A DNA stretch of 10,846 bases. Source: Paracoccaceae bacterium (GTDB taxonomy: Bacteria > Pseudomonadota > Alphaproteobacteria > Rhodobacterales > Rhodobacteraceae). The position numbers and the translations under genes are program-made. Shown one piece after another: positions 1-7,080 of the stretch. The notes under the pieces are model-generated. The model was not told the origin of the DNA, made no database searches, and worked only from the letters and a program-made list of their open reading frames with translations. The stretch covers positions 5,058 to 15,903 of the forward strand of contig DQCI01000184.1 in assembly GCA_003545125.1 (NCBI GenBank), given 5' to 3'. Every line of letters starts with the position of its first letter. Position 1 is the stretch's first letter.

Positions 1-803
1 CGGGCCTCGGCCTCGAGCCGGGCGAGCAGGGCCGGGGTCATCTCCTGATGATCGCTGAGGGCCTGGGCCCGGACAATGTTTGCGCCGAGCCCACGCAGAG
101 TGGCGAAGAACCGTTCCGGTGCGCCGATGCCGGCGAAGGCGATTACATCGAGCCCGGCCCAGTCCATACCGGTCGGCAGCGGCACGAGGCTGGCGGCGAC
201 CACCGGGCAGGGGCAGTGATCCGACCACTGCCGGGCGAAGCCTTCCTGCGCCGGGGGCGGGCCGACGGCGAGCAGCAGATCGACACTATTCAGCCCCTTT
301 TCGAGCCTCTGCACAAGCGGACCGAGCGGCCAGGCGAAGCCGTTGCCGAACCCGCGCGCGGCGTCTTCGACCGCGATCTTGAGCGCGCCGGCGACCGGCG
401 GGTCACTGGTGCCGTCCTCCAGCACGACCACCCCGGCCCCGGCCTTTGCCGCGGCGATGATGCCCTCCACGGGGTTGGCCGCGATCCAGGTGGGCGCGAA
501 GGCCGCGATCAGCAGGGGCTCGTCGCCCACATCGCTGGCATCGTGGCTGCGTTCGTCGACCCGCAAGGGCGTGCCCGGTCCTTTGGTCACGACATGAACG
601 CCGCCGCCGCGCAGGCCCAGGCGCTGGGCTATGGCGATCACCGTGGGGGTCTTGCCGGTGCCGCCGAGCGTGAGGGAGCCGACCGAGACCACCGGAACCG
701 GCGCCTCATCGCGGCTTGCGCGCGCTCTTCGGCGCCCCGGCGCGAACGGTCCGACCAGACGCAGAAGCGGCCCCGGCGGGCGGTTCCAGAAGGCGGGTGT
801 CAC
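1..803 (-). CDS. lpxK: LpxK-like tetraacyldisaccharide 4'-kinase, divergent, 3' end off window
   Basis: LpxK phosphorylates the 4' position of the tetraacyl-disaccharide lipid A precursor at the inner membrane. The first 267 residues are visible; the family is usually about 330, so roughly 65 C-terminal residues lie beyond the left edge. The start is GTG, 2 nt after the stop of the WaaA-like gene, and the N-terminus begins TPAFWNRPP as in alphaproteobacterial LpxK. The Walker A motif GGTGKTP is at residues 47-53, VGDEPLL at 92-98, GFGNG at 151-155, LPTGMDW at 209-215 and FAGIG at 223-227. Two classic motifs are altered. The usual SRGYGG stretch reads TKGPGTPLR (73-81), and the usual DDGFQNP reads EDGTSDP (129-135), so the first acidic residue of the pair is Glu and the aromatic-Gln is gone. 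Translational coupling with the gene upstream is likely. Family assignment is firm; full classical activity is less certain. Confidence 0.85.
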   Translation of the reverse strand, partial: MTPAFWNRPPGPLLRLVGPFAPGRRRARASRDEAPVPVVSVGSLTLGGTGKTPTVIAIAQRLGLRGGGVHVVTKGPGTPLRVDERSHDASDVGDEPLLIAAFAPTWIAANPVEGIIAAAKAGAGVVVLEDGTSDPPVAGALKIAVEDAARGFGNGFAWPLGPLVQRLEKGLNSVDLLLAVGPPPAQEGFARQWSDHCPCPVVAASLVPLPTGMDWAGLDVIAFAGIGAPERFFATLRGLGANIVRAQALSDHQEMTPALLARLEAEA

Positions 804-805
804 GC

Positions 806-2080
806 TCAAACGCCTCGCGTGTCGAGCGCGTCCATCGTCAGCATCACGATCCGGTCGGTCGCCTCGGCGCCCGCAGTCGTCAATTCCCAGGCCGCGGCGG
901 CCATCGCCGCGACCATGTCTGGCGCAAGCAGGAATTCGACCGCGCGGGCAAGGCTTTCGCGGTCGGACACCGAGCGGGCCGCGCCGGCCCCACGCAGCCG
1001 TTCATAGCTCAAGGCCCATGGCCCGACATGCGGTCCGAACAGAACCGCCGACCCAAGCGCCGCTGCCTCGAACGGGTTCTGCACCGCGCGCGGGTTTTCT
1101 CCGGCAAGCGACCCGCCCATCAGCGCGATGGGCGAAAGCCGGTACCACAGGCCAAGTTCCTCCGGCTGATCGGCGACGAAGATCTCGACTTCGGGTTCGG
1201 GATCATCGTCGCGGGAGCGAAGCCCGGTCGCCCAGCCATCGGCCTCGAGGCGCTCGGCCATGGCCGGGCCTTCGGACAGGTTTTCCGGTTGCAAGATCAA
1301 CAATAGGCGATGCGCGCGTCGGATCGCCTGGCGATGGGCCTCGATCACCATCGGCACCTCCGCCTCGGTCGCACCGGCGGCGAACCAGACCGGCCGGGCG
1401 GCAAGGACCAGCGCGAGGTTGTCGCGTTCGGCATCGCTGCAGGGAAGCGGCGCGCTGCCGACCTGCAGGAACCCCATGACCTCGATCCGGTCCGCGGGTG
1501 CGCCCAATGCCTGGAGACTGTCGGCAGACTGCGCGTCACTTGCGATGATGAACGAGAAACGCCTGAGCAGGGCGCGCCGCTGGCCGGGAAACCAGCGCCA
1601 CCCGGTCCGTTCGGGCGCCCGTGCATCGACAAGGAAAAGGGGAATGCCGACCTTGCCGGTTGCGTTGATGAGCACCGGTTCGAGGGCATTGTCGGCCCAG
1701 ATGCAAACATCGGGTTTCCATAGATCGAGAAAGGTCGTGACCGCGTGTACCGTCGCACCCGGCGCGCGTTGCACGTCGGCGTCGCGCGGCAGTCGGGAGG
1801 CCAACAACTCATCCGGCCCGCGCCGGGCGACGGTAACGAGAAAGGCGAGATCATCGCGCTCCTCGCGCAGCCGGTCGATGAGATCGGGGATGCCGAGCGC
1901 TTCGATTTCACTGCCGACGTGCAGCCAGACCAGAGGACCTTCGGGCCGGGGCGTGTGCAGGGGCCCTGGGTGCTCTGCCGCTCCGGCGCCTTCGTTTTCC
2001 CGTGGGGCAACGCGCGCGGGAACGCGCGCTTTGCGCGAGGGCAGGAGGCTGGCGAGCGGCGATCCGGAACGGTTGATCAT
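806..2080 (-). CDS. waaA: WaaA/KdtA-like glycosyltransferase (GT30), divergent
   Basis: The family transfers Kdo from CMP-Kdo to lipid IVA at the cytoplasmic face of the inner membrane. Numbered from the ATG at 2080 (424 aa), the N-terminal glycosyltransferase domain begins near GPLVWLH (48-54). Glu60 in HVGSEIE aligns with the catalytic Glu of the canonical HxASVGE motif. The C-terminal domain keeps GGS (322-324), QNPFEAAALG (334-343) and FGPH. The acceptor-side motif ExELWPN is replaced by ADNALEPVL (129-137), and the canonical RHPERF-type motif reads LQPENL. Start choice: the frame also opens at a TTG at 2119, which adds 13 residues. Neither start has a good ribosome binding site, and the one strong site precedes an out-of-frame ATG at 2133. 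It is followed 2 nt later by the lpxK-like gene, suggesting one transcript. It may be a second, functionally divergent WaaA paralogue rather than the housekeeping enzyme. Confidence 0.8.
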   Translation of the reverse strand: MINRSGSPLASLLPSRKARVPARVAPRENEGAGAAEHPGPLHTPRPEGPLVWLHVGSEIEALGIPDLIDRLREERDDLAFLVTVARRGPDELLASRLPRDADVQRAPGATVHAVTTFLDLWKPDVCIWADNALEPVLINATGKVGIPLFLVDARAPERTGWRWFPGQRRALLRRFSFIIASDAQSADSLQALGAPADRIEVMGFLQVGSAPLPCSDAERDNLALVLAARPVWFAAGATEAEVPMVIEAHRQAIRRAHRLLLILQPENLSEGPAMAERLEADGWATGLRSRDDDPEPEVEIFVADQPEELGLWYRLSPIALMGGSLAGENPRAVQNPFEAAALGSAVLFGPHVGPWALSYERLRGAGAARSVSDRESLARAVEFLLAPDMVAAMAAAAWELTTAGAEATDRIVMLTMDALDTRGV

Positions 2081-2094
2081 GCGGCGGTCCGGTC

Positions 2095-2133
2095 TCAGTT
2101 CCACCGTGTCGCTGAACAAATTTTCGGGCCCAT
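2095..2133 (-). other. Possible 12-codon leader ORF before waaA-like gene
   Basis: An ATG at 2133 is preceded by AGGAG with a 6-nt spacer, the best ribosome binding site between the chaperone and waaA-like genes. It opens only 12 codons (MGPKICSATRWN) before a TGA at 2095-2097, 14 nt upstream of the ATG at 2080. It is out of frame with the waaA-like gene. It could be a leader peptide, a translational coupler, or chance. A frameshift in the true N-terminus is a further option. Confidence 0.22.
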
Positions 2134-2150
2134 CTGGATCTCCTGCGCGC

Positions 2151-2183
2151 TGCCCCGCAAAGACTAGTCGATGCGCCGGGGCA
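2151..2183 (-). promoter_or_regulatory. Inverted repeat in 5' region of waaA-like gene
   Basis: Perfect 7-bp arms, TGCCCCG at 2151-2157 and CGGGGCA at 2177-2183, flank a 19-nt spacer that contains the palindrome GACTAGTC (2162-2169). On the minus-strand transcript the hairpin would end about 6 nt before the AGGAG site. No T-run follows it, so it does not look like an intrinsic terminator. It could be a 5'-UTR structure or a protein site; the function is not known. Confidence 0.3.
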
Positions 2184-2205
2184 GTAAAAGGGGCGGGGAA
2201 TGCGC

Positions 2206-2406
2206 TCAGCCGAGCCTGGCGGCCTCATAGCCCGCGCCCTTGATCGTGTCGACGATCTCGTTTGCCTCGAGCACGCTGTCGACCGTGACCTCGCGCGCGT
2301 CCATGTCGAAGCCGAGCTCGGCGCCGCCGTCGGCCTCGAGCAGGGCGTCTTCGATCTTGGCCTTGCAATGGCCACAGCTCATGTCGGGTACGGAAAACCG
2401 GCTCAT
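2206..2406 (-). CDS. copZ: CopZ-like heavy-metal-associated (HMA) copper chaperone
   Basis: This 66-residue protein is a single HMA domain, the usual size for free-standing CopZ/Atx1-type chaperones. The metal-binding loop is DMSCGHCKAK, with Cys11 and Cys14 as the Cu(I) ligands, and the rest fits a ferredoxin-like fold ending in GAGYEAA. It is expected to carry Cu(I) in the cytoplasm to the exporter CopA, encoded divergently 137 nt away. The ATG start has a strong ribosome binding site, AAAAGGAG, 6 nt upstream. The His between the two cysteines is common in bacterial copper chaperones. The gene is co-directional with the waaA-like gene 125 nt downstream, so read-through is possible, though the functions are unrelated. 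Binding of another soft metal cannot be excluded from sequence alone, but the copA neighbour makes copper by far the best guess. Confidence 0.9.
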   Translation of the reverse strand: MSRFSVPDMSCGHCKAKIEDALLEADGGAELGFDMDAREVTVDSVLEANEIVDTIKGAGYEAARLG

Positions 2407-2543
2407 CTGTGTCTCCTTTTGTTGCTTCTGAGCTATGCCCGGCCTCGGGATCGGTCAATGTCAAATCCGAGTGAACAGGTGCGGCATGGCTTGACCTTGG
2501 TGGGCTCGTGCCGCCATCTGTCGTGGCTACAAGGGGAGCCCGC
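2407..2543. promoter_or_regulatory. Shared divergent control region of copZ and copA
   Basis: This 137-nt gap separates the divergently read chaperone and copA genes. For copZ (minus strand) TTGACA (2459-2464) and TTGACC (2453-2458) are -35-like, with a weak TAGCTC at 2430-2435 placed 17 nt from the second. For copA, TTGACC lies at 2491-2496 between perfect 6-bp arms GCGGCA (2481-2486) and TGCCGC (2509-2514). TTGACC plus a dyad is typical of promoters controlled by MerR-family copper sensors such as CueR/HmrR, but the spacers here do not match the classic CCTTCC-type operator well. No regulator gene is in the window, so control by a CueR-type protein is inference. Confidence 0.4.
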
Positions 2544-4997
2544 ATGAAGGATCTGACGCTGCAAGTCGAAGGCATGAGCTGCGCGGTTTGCGTGGGCAAG
2601 GTCCAACGTACGCTGGAAGAGCTGCCCTTCGTCGGCAACCCGAGTGTCAATCTCGCGACCGAAAACGCCAGGGTCTCGCTGGACGACCCCACAGATGTCG
2701 CGCGTGTTGCCGAGGCGTTAGCGCAGTCCGGCTATCCGGTGGTGACCGACCGGCTGGAGCTGTCGGTCGAAGGGCTGGCCGACGCCGCCGCGGTGGCCCG
2801 CGCCGAGGCACTGCTCGCGGCGCTGACCGGGGTTATCGACGCGAAGATCAACCTCGCGACCGAGACGGCGACGGTGACCATTGCCGCCGGTGCCCTGCCT
2901 GTGTCACGGCTGACAAAGGCGCTGGCCGGTGCCGGGTTCGGGGCCACGGTGCGGACCGGAACAGGGCGCGCGCAGGCCGCCCGGCGCGCGGCGGAAATCC
3001 GCCGTCTTGGCTGGTTGACCGTGATCGCGGCCGCCCTGGCGCTTCCCGTCTTCGTGATGGAAATGGGCGGCCACCTCTACCCGCTGTTTCATGGCTGGGT
3101 GATGCGTTTTGTGTCACACCCGCAGATGATGTGGGCCTCCTTTCTGCTGACCACGATGGTGATGGCGGGACCGGGTCGGCGGTTCTACACGAAGGGCATC
3201 CCGGCGCTCCTGCGCGGCGCGCCCGACATGAATGCGCTGGTGGCCATGGGCACGCTGGCCGCCTGGGGCTATTCGACGCTCGTGGTGCTCGCGCCGCAGA
3301 TCTTCCCCGCCGGCACCGACAACGTCTATTTCGAGAGCGCCGCCGTGATCATTGTGCTGATCCTGTTCGGCCGCTGGATGGAAGCGCGCGCCAAGGGCCG
3401 GACTGGCGCCGCCATTCATGCCCTGATGAACCTCGCGCCCAAGACTGCGCGGGTGGAGCGGGGCGGCGAAACGCTTGATGTGGCGACCGAGGACGTTCAC
3501 CCCGGCGACGTCATCCTCGTGCGGCCCGGGGAAGCGGTGGCGACGGACGGGCGGGTGCTTTCGGGCGAGAGTTACATCGACGAGAGCATGGTGACGGGTG
3601 AGCCGTTGCCAGTTGCAAAGAGCGTGGGCGCCGAGGTGACAGGCGGCACGGTGAATACAACCGGCGCGCTCAGGGTCGAGGCCACGCGGGTGGGCGCCGA
3701 TACCACCCTGTCGCAGATCGTCCGCCTCGTCGAACAGGCGCAGGCCGCCAAGCTGCCGATCCAGTCGCTGGTCGACCGGATTACCCGCTGGTTCGTGCCG
3801 GGCGTGATGTCGATTGCGGCTCTAACCTTCATTCTTTGGCTGGTTTTCGGGCCGCAACCTGCGCTCGCGCTGGCGCTCGTCGCCGGGGTGAGCGTGCTGG
3901 TCATCGCCTGCCCCTGCGCAATGGGCCTTGCTACGCCGACCTCGATCATGGTGGGAACCGGGCGCGGGGCCGAGCTTGGCGTGCTGTTTCGCAAAGGCGA
4001 TGCGCTCCAGATCCTCGAAGGCGTGAAGGTCGTGGCGCTCGACAAGACCGGGACGCTGACCGAGGGGCGGCCCGCGCTGAGCGATCTGGTGATTTCCGGT
4101 GGTGTGAACGAGGCGGAGGTGCTCGGGCTCGTCGCTGCTGCGGAGACGCAATCGGAACATCCGATTGCCCACGCGATCGTCGAAGCGGCGAAGGCTCGGG
4201 CGCTGAAACTTGCCGCGGTCGACAAGTTCCGCGCGATCCCGGGCTACGGCGTGAAGGCGGAGGTGGCGGGCCGCGCGGTTCTGGTCGGGGCCGCGCGGCT
4301 TCTGGCGCGCGAGAAGATCGACGCCGGTGCGCTTGTGGAGACCGCCGACATGCTAGCCCGGGACGGCAAAACAGCACTTTTTGCCGCCATCGACGGACAG
4401 GCCGTTGCGGTGATCGCGGTGGAAGATCCGGTGAAGCCCTCGACCCCCGCCGCGATTGCATCCTTGCACGCGCTGGGCCTTGAGACCGCGATGGTCACCG
4501 GTGACAGCCGGGCCGCGGCGGAGGCCATCGCCCGGCGGCTCGGCATCGATCACGTGACCGCCGAGGTATTGCCGCGCGGCAAGGTGAAGGCGGTCGAGGC
4601 GCTGGAGGAGGCACATGGGGCCACGGCTTTCGTCGGCGACGGAATCAACGACGCGCCAGCGCTTGCCGCGGCCGATATCGGGCTCGCGATCGGGACCGGA
4701 ACGGACGTGGCGATCGGGGCGGCCGATGTGGTGCTCGTGTCGGGCGAACTCACCGGGGTCGCGACAGCGATCCATTTGTCGCGCCGGACCATGCGCAACA
4801 TCCGCCAGAACCTCGTCTGGGCCTTCGGTTACAACGTGGTGCTGATCCCGGTCGCGGCCGGTGTGCTCTACCCGGCGACCGGGCTCTTGCTGTCACCGAT
4901 GCTCGCGGCTTTCGCCATGGCAATGTCGTCGGTCTTCGTGCTGAGCAACGCACTCCGGTTGAGATTCGTCTCTATTCCACGGGAAACCGCTGCCTAG
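2544..4997 (+). CDS. copA: Copper-exporting P1B-type ATPase CopA
   Basis: This inner-membrane pump exports Cu(I) at the cost of ATP. The ATG at 2544 follows AAGGGGAG at a 5-nt spacing; an in-frame GTG 36 nt upstream lacks such a site. The product is 817 aa, usual for a two-HMA CopA. HMA1 carries GMSCAVC (Cys13, Cys16). HMA2 (about 71-140) has GLADAAA (77-83) where the second metal loop should be, with no cysteine. Eight membrane segments are expected. Also seen are the phosphatase motif TGE (351-353), the membrane CPC (456-458), DKTGT with the phosphorylated Asp500, the HP motif of the N-domain (His539-Pro540) and GDGINDAP (698-705). Further on come YN in FGYNVVLIP and MAMSS near the C-terminus. 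CPC, YN and MxxSS define the Cu(I) subgroup P1B-1. It is divergent from its likely chaperone gene, and its TAG overlaps the stop of the next, convergent gene. Confidence 0.96.
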   Translation: MKDLTLQVEGMSCAVCVGKVQRTLEELPFVGNPSVNLATENARVSLDDPTDVARVAEALAQSGYPVVTDRLELSVEGLADAAAVARAEALLAALTGVIDAKINLATETATVTIAAGALPVSRLTKALAGAGFGATVRTGTGRAQAARRAAEIRRLGWLTVIAAALALPVFVMEMGGHLYPLFHGWVMRFVSHPQMMWASFLLTTMVMAGPGRRFYTKGIPALLRGAPDMNALVAMGTLAAWGYSTLVVLAPQIFPAGTDNVYFESAAVIIVLILFGRWMEARAKGRTGAAIHALMNLAPKTARVERGGETLDVATEDVHPGDVILVRPGEAVATDGRVLSGESYIDESMVTGEPLPVAKSVGAEVTGGTVNTTGALRVEATRVGADTTLSQIVRLVEQAQAAKLPIQSLVDRITRWFVPGVMSIAALTFILWLVFGPQPALALALVAGVSVLVIACPCAMGLATPTSIMVGTGRGAELGVLFRKGDALQILEGVKVVALDKTGTLTEGRPALSDLVISGGVNEAEVLGLVAAAETQSEHPIAHAIVEAAKARALKLAAVDKFRAIPGYGVKAEVAGRAVLVGAARLLAREKIDAGALVETADMLARDGKTALFAAIDGQAVAVIAVEDPVKPSTPAAIASLHALGLETAMVTGDSRAAAEAIARRLGIDHVTAEVLPRGKVKAVEALEEAHGATAFVGDGINDAPALAAADIGLAIGTGTDVAIGAADVVLVSGELTGVATAIHLSRRTMRNIRQNLVWAFGYNVVLIPVAAGVLYPATGLLLSPMLAAFAMAMSSVFVLSNALRLRFVSIPRETAA

Positions 4998-5329
4998 ACA
5001 GAGGAAAAACACGAGAGTGCATCGCCGTGGACGCTGATGTCGACCAGTCCGAAACGGCTTTCGACGGCAAGCGAAAACGCGTCGGCCCAGGGTAGCCAGA
5101 GGACCCGGTAGGCGCCGTTCGACCGGGTCACGACCCAGGCGTCGTCGGTGATGCCCCCGGGCAGGTTCACGGGCTGCAATTCGGGTTCGATCAGCGCGCG
5201 CCTGAATGCGGTGAGGGTGGCGGCATTCCAATCTGCGATTCCGTGACCATGGCGGGTAGGATCGAATGCCGCGATTTCGGCGGCAAGACGCCGCTTGATA
5301 TGCGCGACCTCAGCGTCGGTCTGTTGCAT
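4994..5329 (-). CDS. Hypothetical protein, 111 aa, convergent with copA
   Basis: I do not recognise this family. The predicted 111-residue protein has no signal peptide, no membrane segment and no cysteine-pair motif. It begins with a charged helical stretch ([18 protein letters not shown]), followed by HGHGIADWN near residue 30. The C-terminal half is rich in beta-type residues, with [20 protein letters not shown] and then [14 protein letters not shown]. It looks like a small soluble globular protein. The ATG is preceded by GGAGTAAGGAA, a good ribosome binding site. Its TAG stop and the TAG of copA are read from opposite strands of the same CTAG at 4994-4997, so the two genes overlap tail to tail with no room for a terminator. 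Codon use resembles its neighbours, supporting a real gene. A role in metal handling is not indicated by any residue pattern. Confidence 0.72.
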   Translation of the reverse strand: MQQTDAEVAHIKRRLAAEIAAFDPTRHGHGIADWNAATLTAFRRALIEPELQPVNLPGGITDDAWVVTRSNGAYRVLWLPWADAFSLAVESRFGLVDISVHGDALSCFSSV

Positions 5330-5554
5330 TTCCTTACTCCACCGACGAGGCTAGGGAGGCGATCCACACGGGTCAAGCCGGGACGGAAAAACCGCTTCGG
5401 ACGGGGTTCGCCCAGCGCCCCGTGGCCTCGGAAACATGACATGCGAATCGCCGGGCGACATGTTAAGCCGCCGAATGCAGTTGCGTGCGCATCGGTTGGT
5501 TGGGGCCGGGCATCGCGATGTCAGAATATCCGCAGGGACATGGGAGCTTAGGCA
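5330..5554. promoter_or_regulatory. Control region between hypothetical gene and RTX gene
   Basis: This 225-nt gap should hold promoters for both flanking, divergently read genes. The notable structure is a perfect inverted repeat, AACATG (5433-5438) and CATGTT (5459-5464), spaced by 20 nt. The left arm runs into a direct ACATG-ACATG repeat, and further ACATG copies occur at 5458-5462 and 5540-5544. This could be an operator for a regulator of the RTX gene. No convincing -35/-10 pair was found by eye. GGGAG lies 8 nt before the RTX start codon and is its probable ribosome binding site. Confidence 0.3.
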
Positions 5555-6814
5555 ATGGCGAAAATCAGTACCGAGGGCTGGCCTGTCCAGATCCTCCCGT
5601 TCAAATCGAGCGCCAAGTTTCCGATCTCGCTGTCGGGGCACATGGTGCTCGTCTTCAAGGACGACGACGGCAAGGAATTCCAGATTAACGCAGGGCCTGG
5701 CAACGAAAGTTATCCCTACGGGCAGCTGATTCTGCGCGATATCGGCTCTCCCCTGAAAAATCGCTTCAACGTGGAAGACGGTTCGAAAGTGAACGCGGCA
5801 TGGCGCGGCAGCACCAAGGTCGATTTCGGCAAACGCGACGCGGAAGACGTCTGGGACATCCTGCTGCAGCACGCGCAGAACATCGACAACGCCGAGTTTG
5901 ACTACAAGGCTTTCACGAAGAACAGCAACTCTGTCATTGGCACGCTTCTGGATGTCGTGGGGATCGATATCAAGCATTTCCTTCCCGACCCGAGGGGCAT
6001 CATGCTCGGGGGGTTCGTCGGCAAGAACGCCCAGCTCAATTTCGATTTCAGCCTGACCGGCACCGAAGCCGATGATTTCCTGAGGGGCCGCAAAGGCCAG
6101 CAGACCTTCACCGGACGGGACGGTGACGATCACCTGGTCGGGGGATACGGCCAGGACAGGCTCTACGGCAACGAGGATCGGGATCTGCTCATCGGCGGTC
6201 GCGGCAAGGATCTGCTTTTCGGGGGGACGGGCAGGGACAAATTGTTTGGCGGGGGCGAGAACGACATCCTCAAGGGCGGGCAGGGGAACGACCTGCTTGT
6301 CGGCGGAATGGGCGGGGATAGGCTTTTGGGCAAGGACGGTGCCGACGTGCTCAAAGGACAAAACGGCCATGATATCATCGAAGGCGGGTCCGGTGCTGAT
6401 TTGCTCGTGGGCGGCATTGGCAATGACAAGCTGAGGGGCGAAGACGGTGACGACACGCTGAAAGGCGGGGGCGGCGATGACCTGTTGCGGGGCGGCGCTG
6501 GCGCCGATCGGCTCAGGGGCGATGCGGGTGACGACACCTTTGTGTTCAAGAGGCCCGAAGACAGCGGATTTGGCGCCGACGCCGACAAGGTGCTGGATTT
6601 CGAAAGCGGAGAGGATGTCATCGACATTGCAAGACTTGCCGATGGGTTTGTCTTTGTCGAGGACGGGCTCACCGGGACCGGGCCGAGCTTCACACTCGAG
6701 GAAACGAAAGGCGACACCTCGGTGCAGGTCGATGTCGACGGTGACGGCGCGGCTGACATGGAGATCATCCTGAAGGACGTGATCGGGCTCGGCGAAGACG
6801 ATTTCATCTTCTGA
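5555..6814 (+). CDS. RTX calcium-binding protein, likely type I-secreted, with N-terminal domain
   Basis: This 419-aa acidic protein has three parts. Residues 1-168 form a non-repeat domain, residues 169-330 are 18 uninterrupted RTX nonapeptides of the GGxGxDxLx type, and residues 331-419 resemble the C-terminal region of serralysin-type proteins, ending in EDDFIF. There is no Sec signal. RTX repeats bind Ca2+ and fold outside the cell, and a short hydrophobic tail after acidic residues is typical of type I secretion substrates. The N-terminal domain contains GHMVLVF with His29, INAGPGN (44-50) and, about 95 residues later, KNSNSVIGTLLDVVGI (122-137). This His-first order with a later N-x-N-S segment recalls circularly permuted papain-like folds, but the usual nucleophilic Cys would be Ser here. 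That is inference; the domain may be non-enzymatic. No ABC exporter or membrane-fusion gene is in the window, so its secretion system must be encoded elsewhere. Confidence 0.9.
   Translation: MAKISTEGWPVQILPFKSSAKFPISLSGHMVLVFKDDDGKEFQINAGPGNESYPYGQLILRDIGSPLKNRFNVEDGSKVNAAWRGSTKVDFGKRDAEDVWDILLQHAQNIDNAEFDYKAFTKNSNSVIGTLLDVVGIDIKHFLPDPRGIMLGGFVGKNAQLNFDFSLTGTEADDFLRGRKGQQTFTGRDGDDHLVGGYGQDRLYGNEDRDLLIGGRGKDLLFGGTGRDKLFGGGENDILKGGQGNDLLVGGMGGDRLLGKDGADVLKGQNGHDIIEGGSGADLLVGGIGNDKLRGEDGDDTLKGGGGDDLLRGGAGADRLRGDAGDDTFVFKRPEDSGFGADADKVLDFESGEDVIDIARLADGFVFVEDGLTGTGPSFTLEETKGDTSVQVDVDGDGAADMEIILKDVIGLGEDDFIF
6059..6544 (+). repeat. Array of 18 tandem 27-bp RTX units
   Basis: The DNA encodes 18 consecutive 9-residue units without spacer or slippage. 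The units run from GTEADDFLR to GDAGDDTFV. Units 2 (GRKGQQTFT) and 5 (GNEDRDLLI) depart most from the GGxGxDxLx consensus. At nucleotide level the repeats are imperfect and driven by the protein pattern. This periodicity also produces a spuriously long open frame on the opposite strand. Confidence 0.92.
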
Positions 6815-7073
6815 ACGACCGCTTCCGACAGGTTGAAGCGAGGCGTGTTCCGCGGCATTGGCGTTCAGTCGGCGCCTGGGCCGGAGAACAGCGGCTCGGG
6901 CGCGTTTGAGATGTCGGATACAAATGCATCTCTCAGACAGCTTCGGCATCCCGAAAGGCCGGACACCGTGCATTTGACACAGATCCCGGCGCGGCATGGC
7001 GGTCGTCGCGCCGCCTCGCCTCTACCCTACCGGGGTTCGGAGGTGCGGTGGAACCGGGTCTGACTCCGAGGGG
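6815..7073. promoter_or_regulatory. Non-coding gap with inverted repeat and -35-like box
   Basis: About 260 nt without a convincing gene. It holds an inverted repeat GAGATG (6908-6913) / CATCTC (6927-6932) with a 13-nt spacer, and a perfect TTGACA at 6974-6979. At 17 nt spacing the -10 position reads TGGCGG, a poor match. This is probably the old promoter and operator region of the TRAP binding-protein remnant downstream. No clear terminator for the RTX gene was seen. Confidence 0.28.
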
Positions 7074-7080
7074 GTGTTAC

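Noticed and set aside
48..1007. 319-codon open frame on the plus strand
   Set aside because: It lies codon-on-codon opposite the LpxK-like gene, which has Walker A and other family motifs; the plus-strand product is low-complexity Arg/Ala/Gly-rich and matches nothing.
6059..6544. Regularly spaced repeats that could suggest a CRISPR array or minisatellite
   Set aside because: The 27-bp periodicity is explained by RTX nonapeptides, units are imperfect and contiguous without spacers, and the reading frame is intact.
5351..6997. 548-codon open frame on the minus strand opposite the RTX gene
   Set aside because: It mirrors the 27-bp periodicity of the RTX repeats, giving degenerate repeats rich in Pro, Val, Ala and Gln antisense to a clear RTX gene, and extends into both gaps with no ribosome binding site. 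It is an artefact of codon pattern and high GC.
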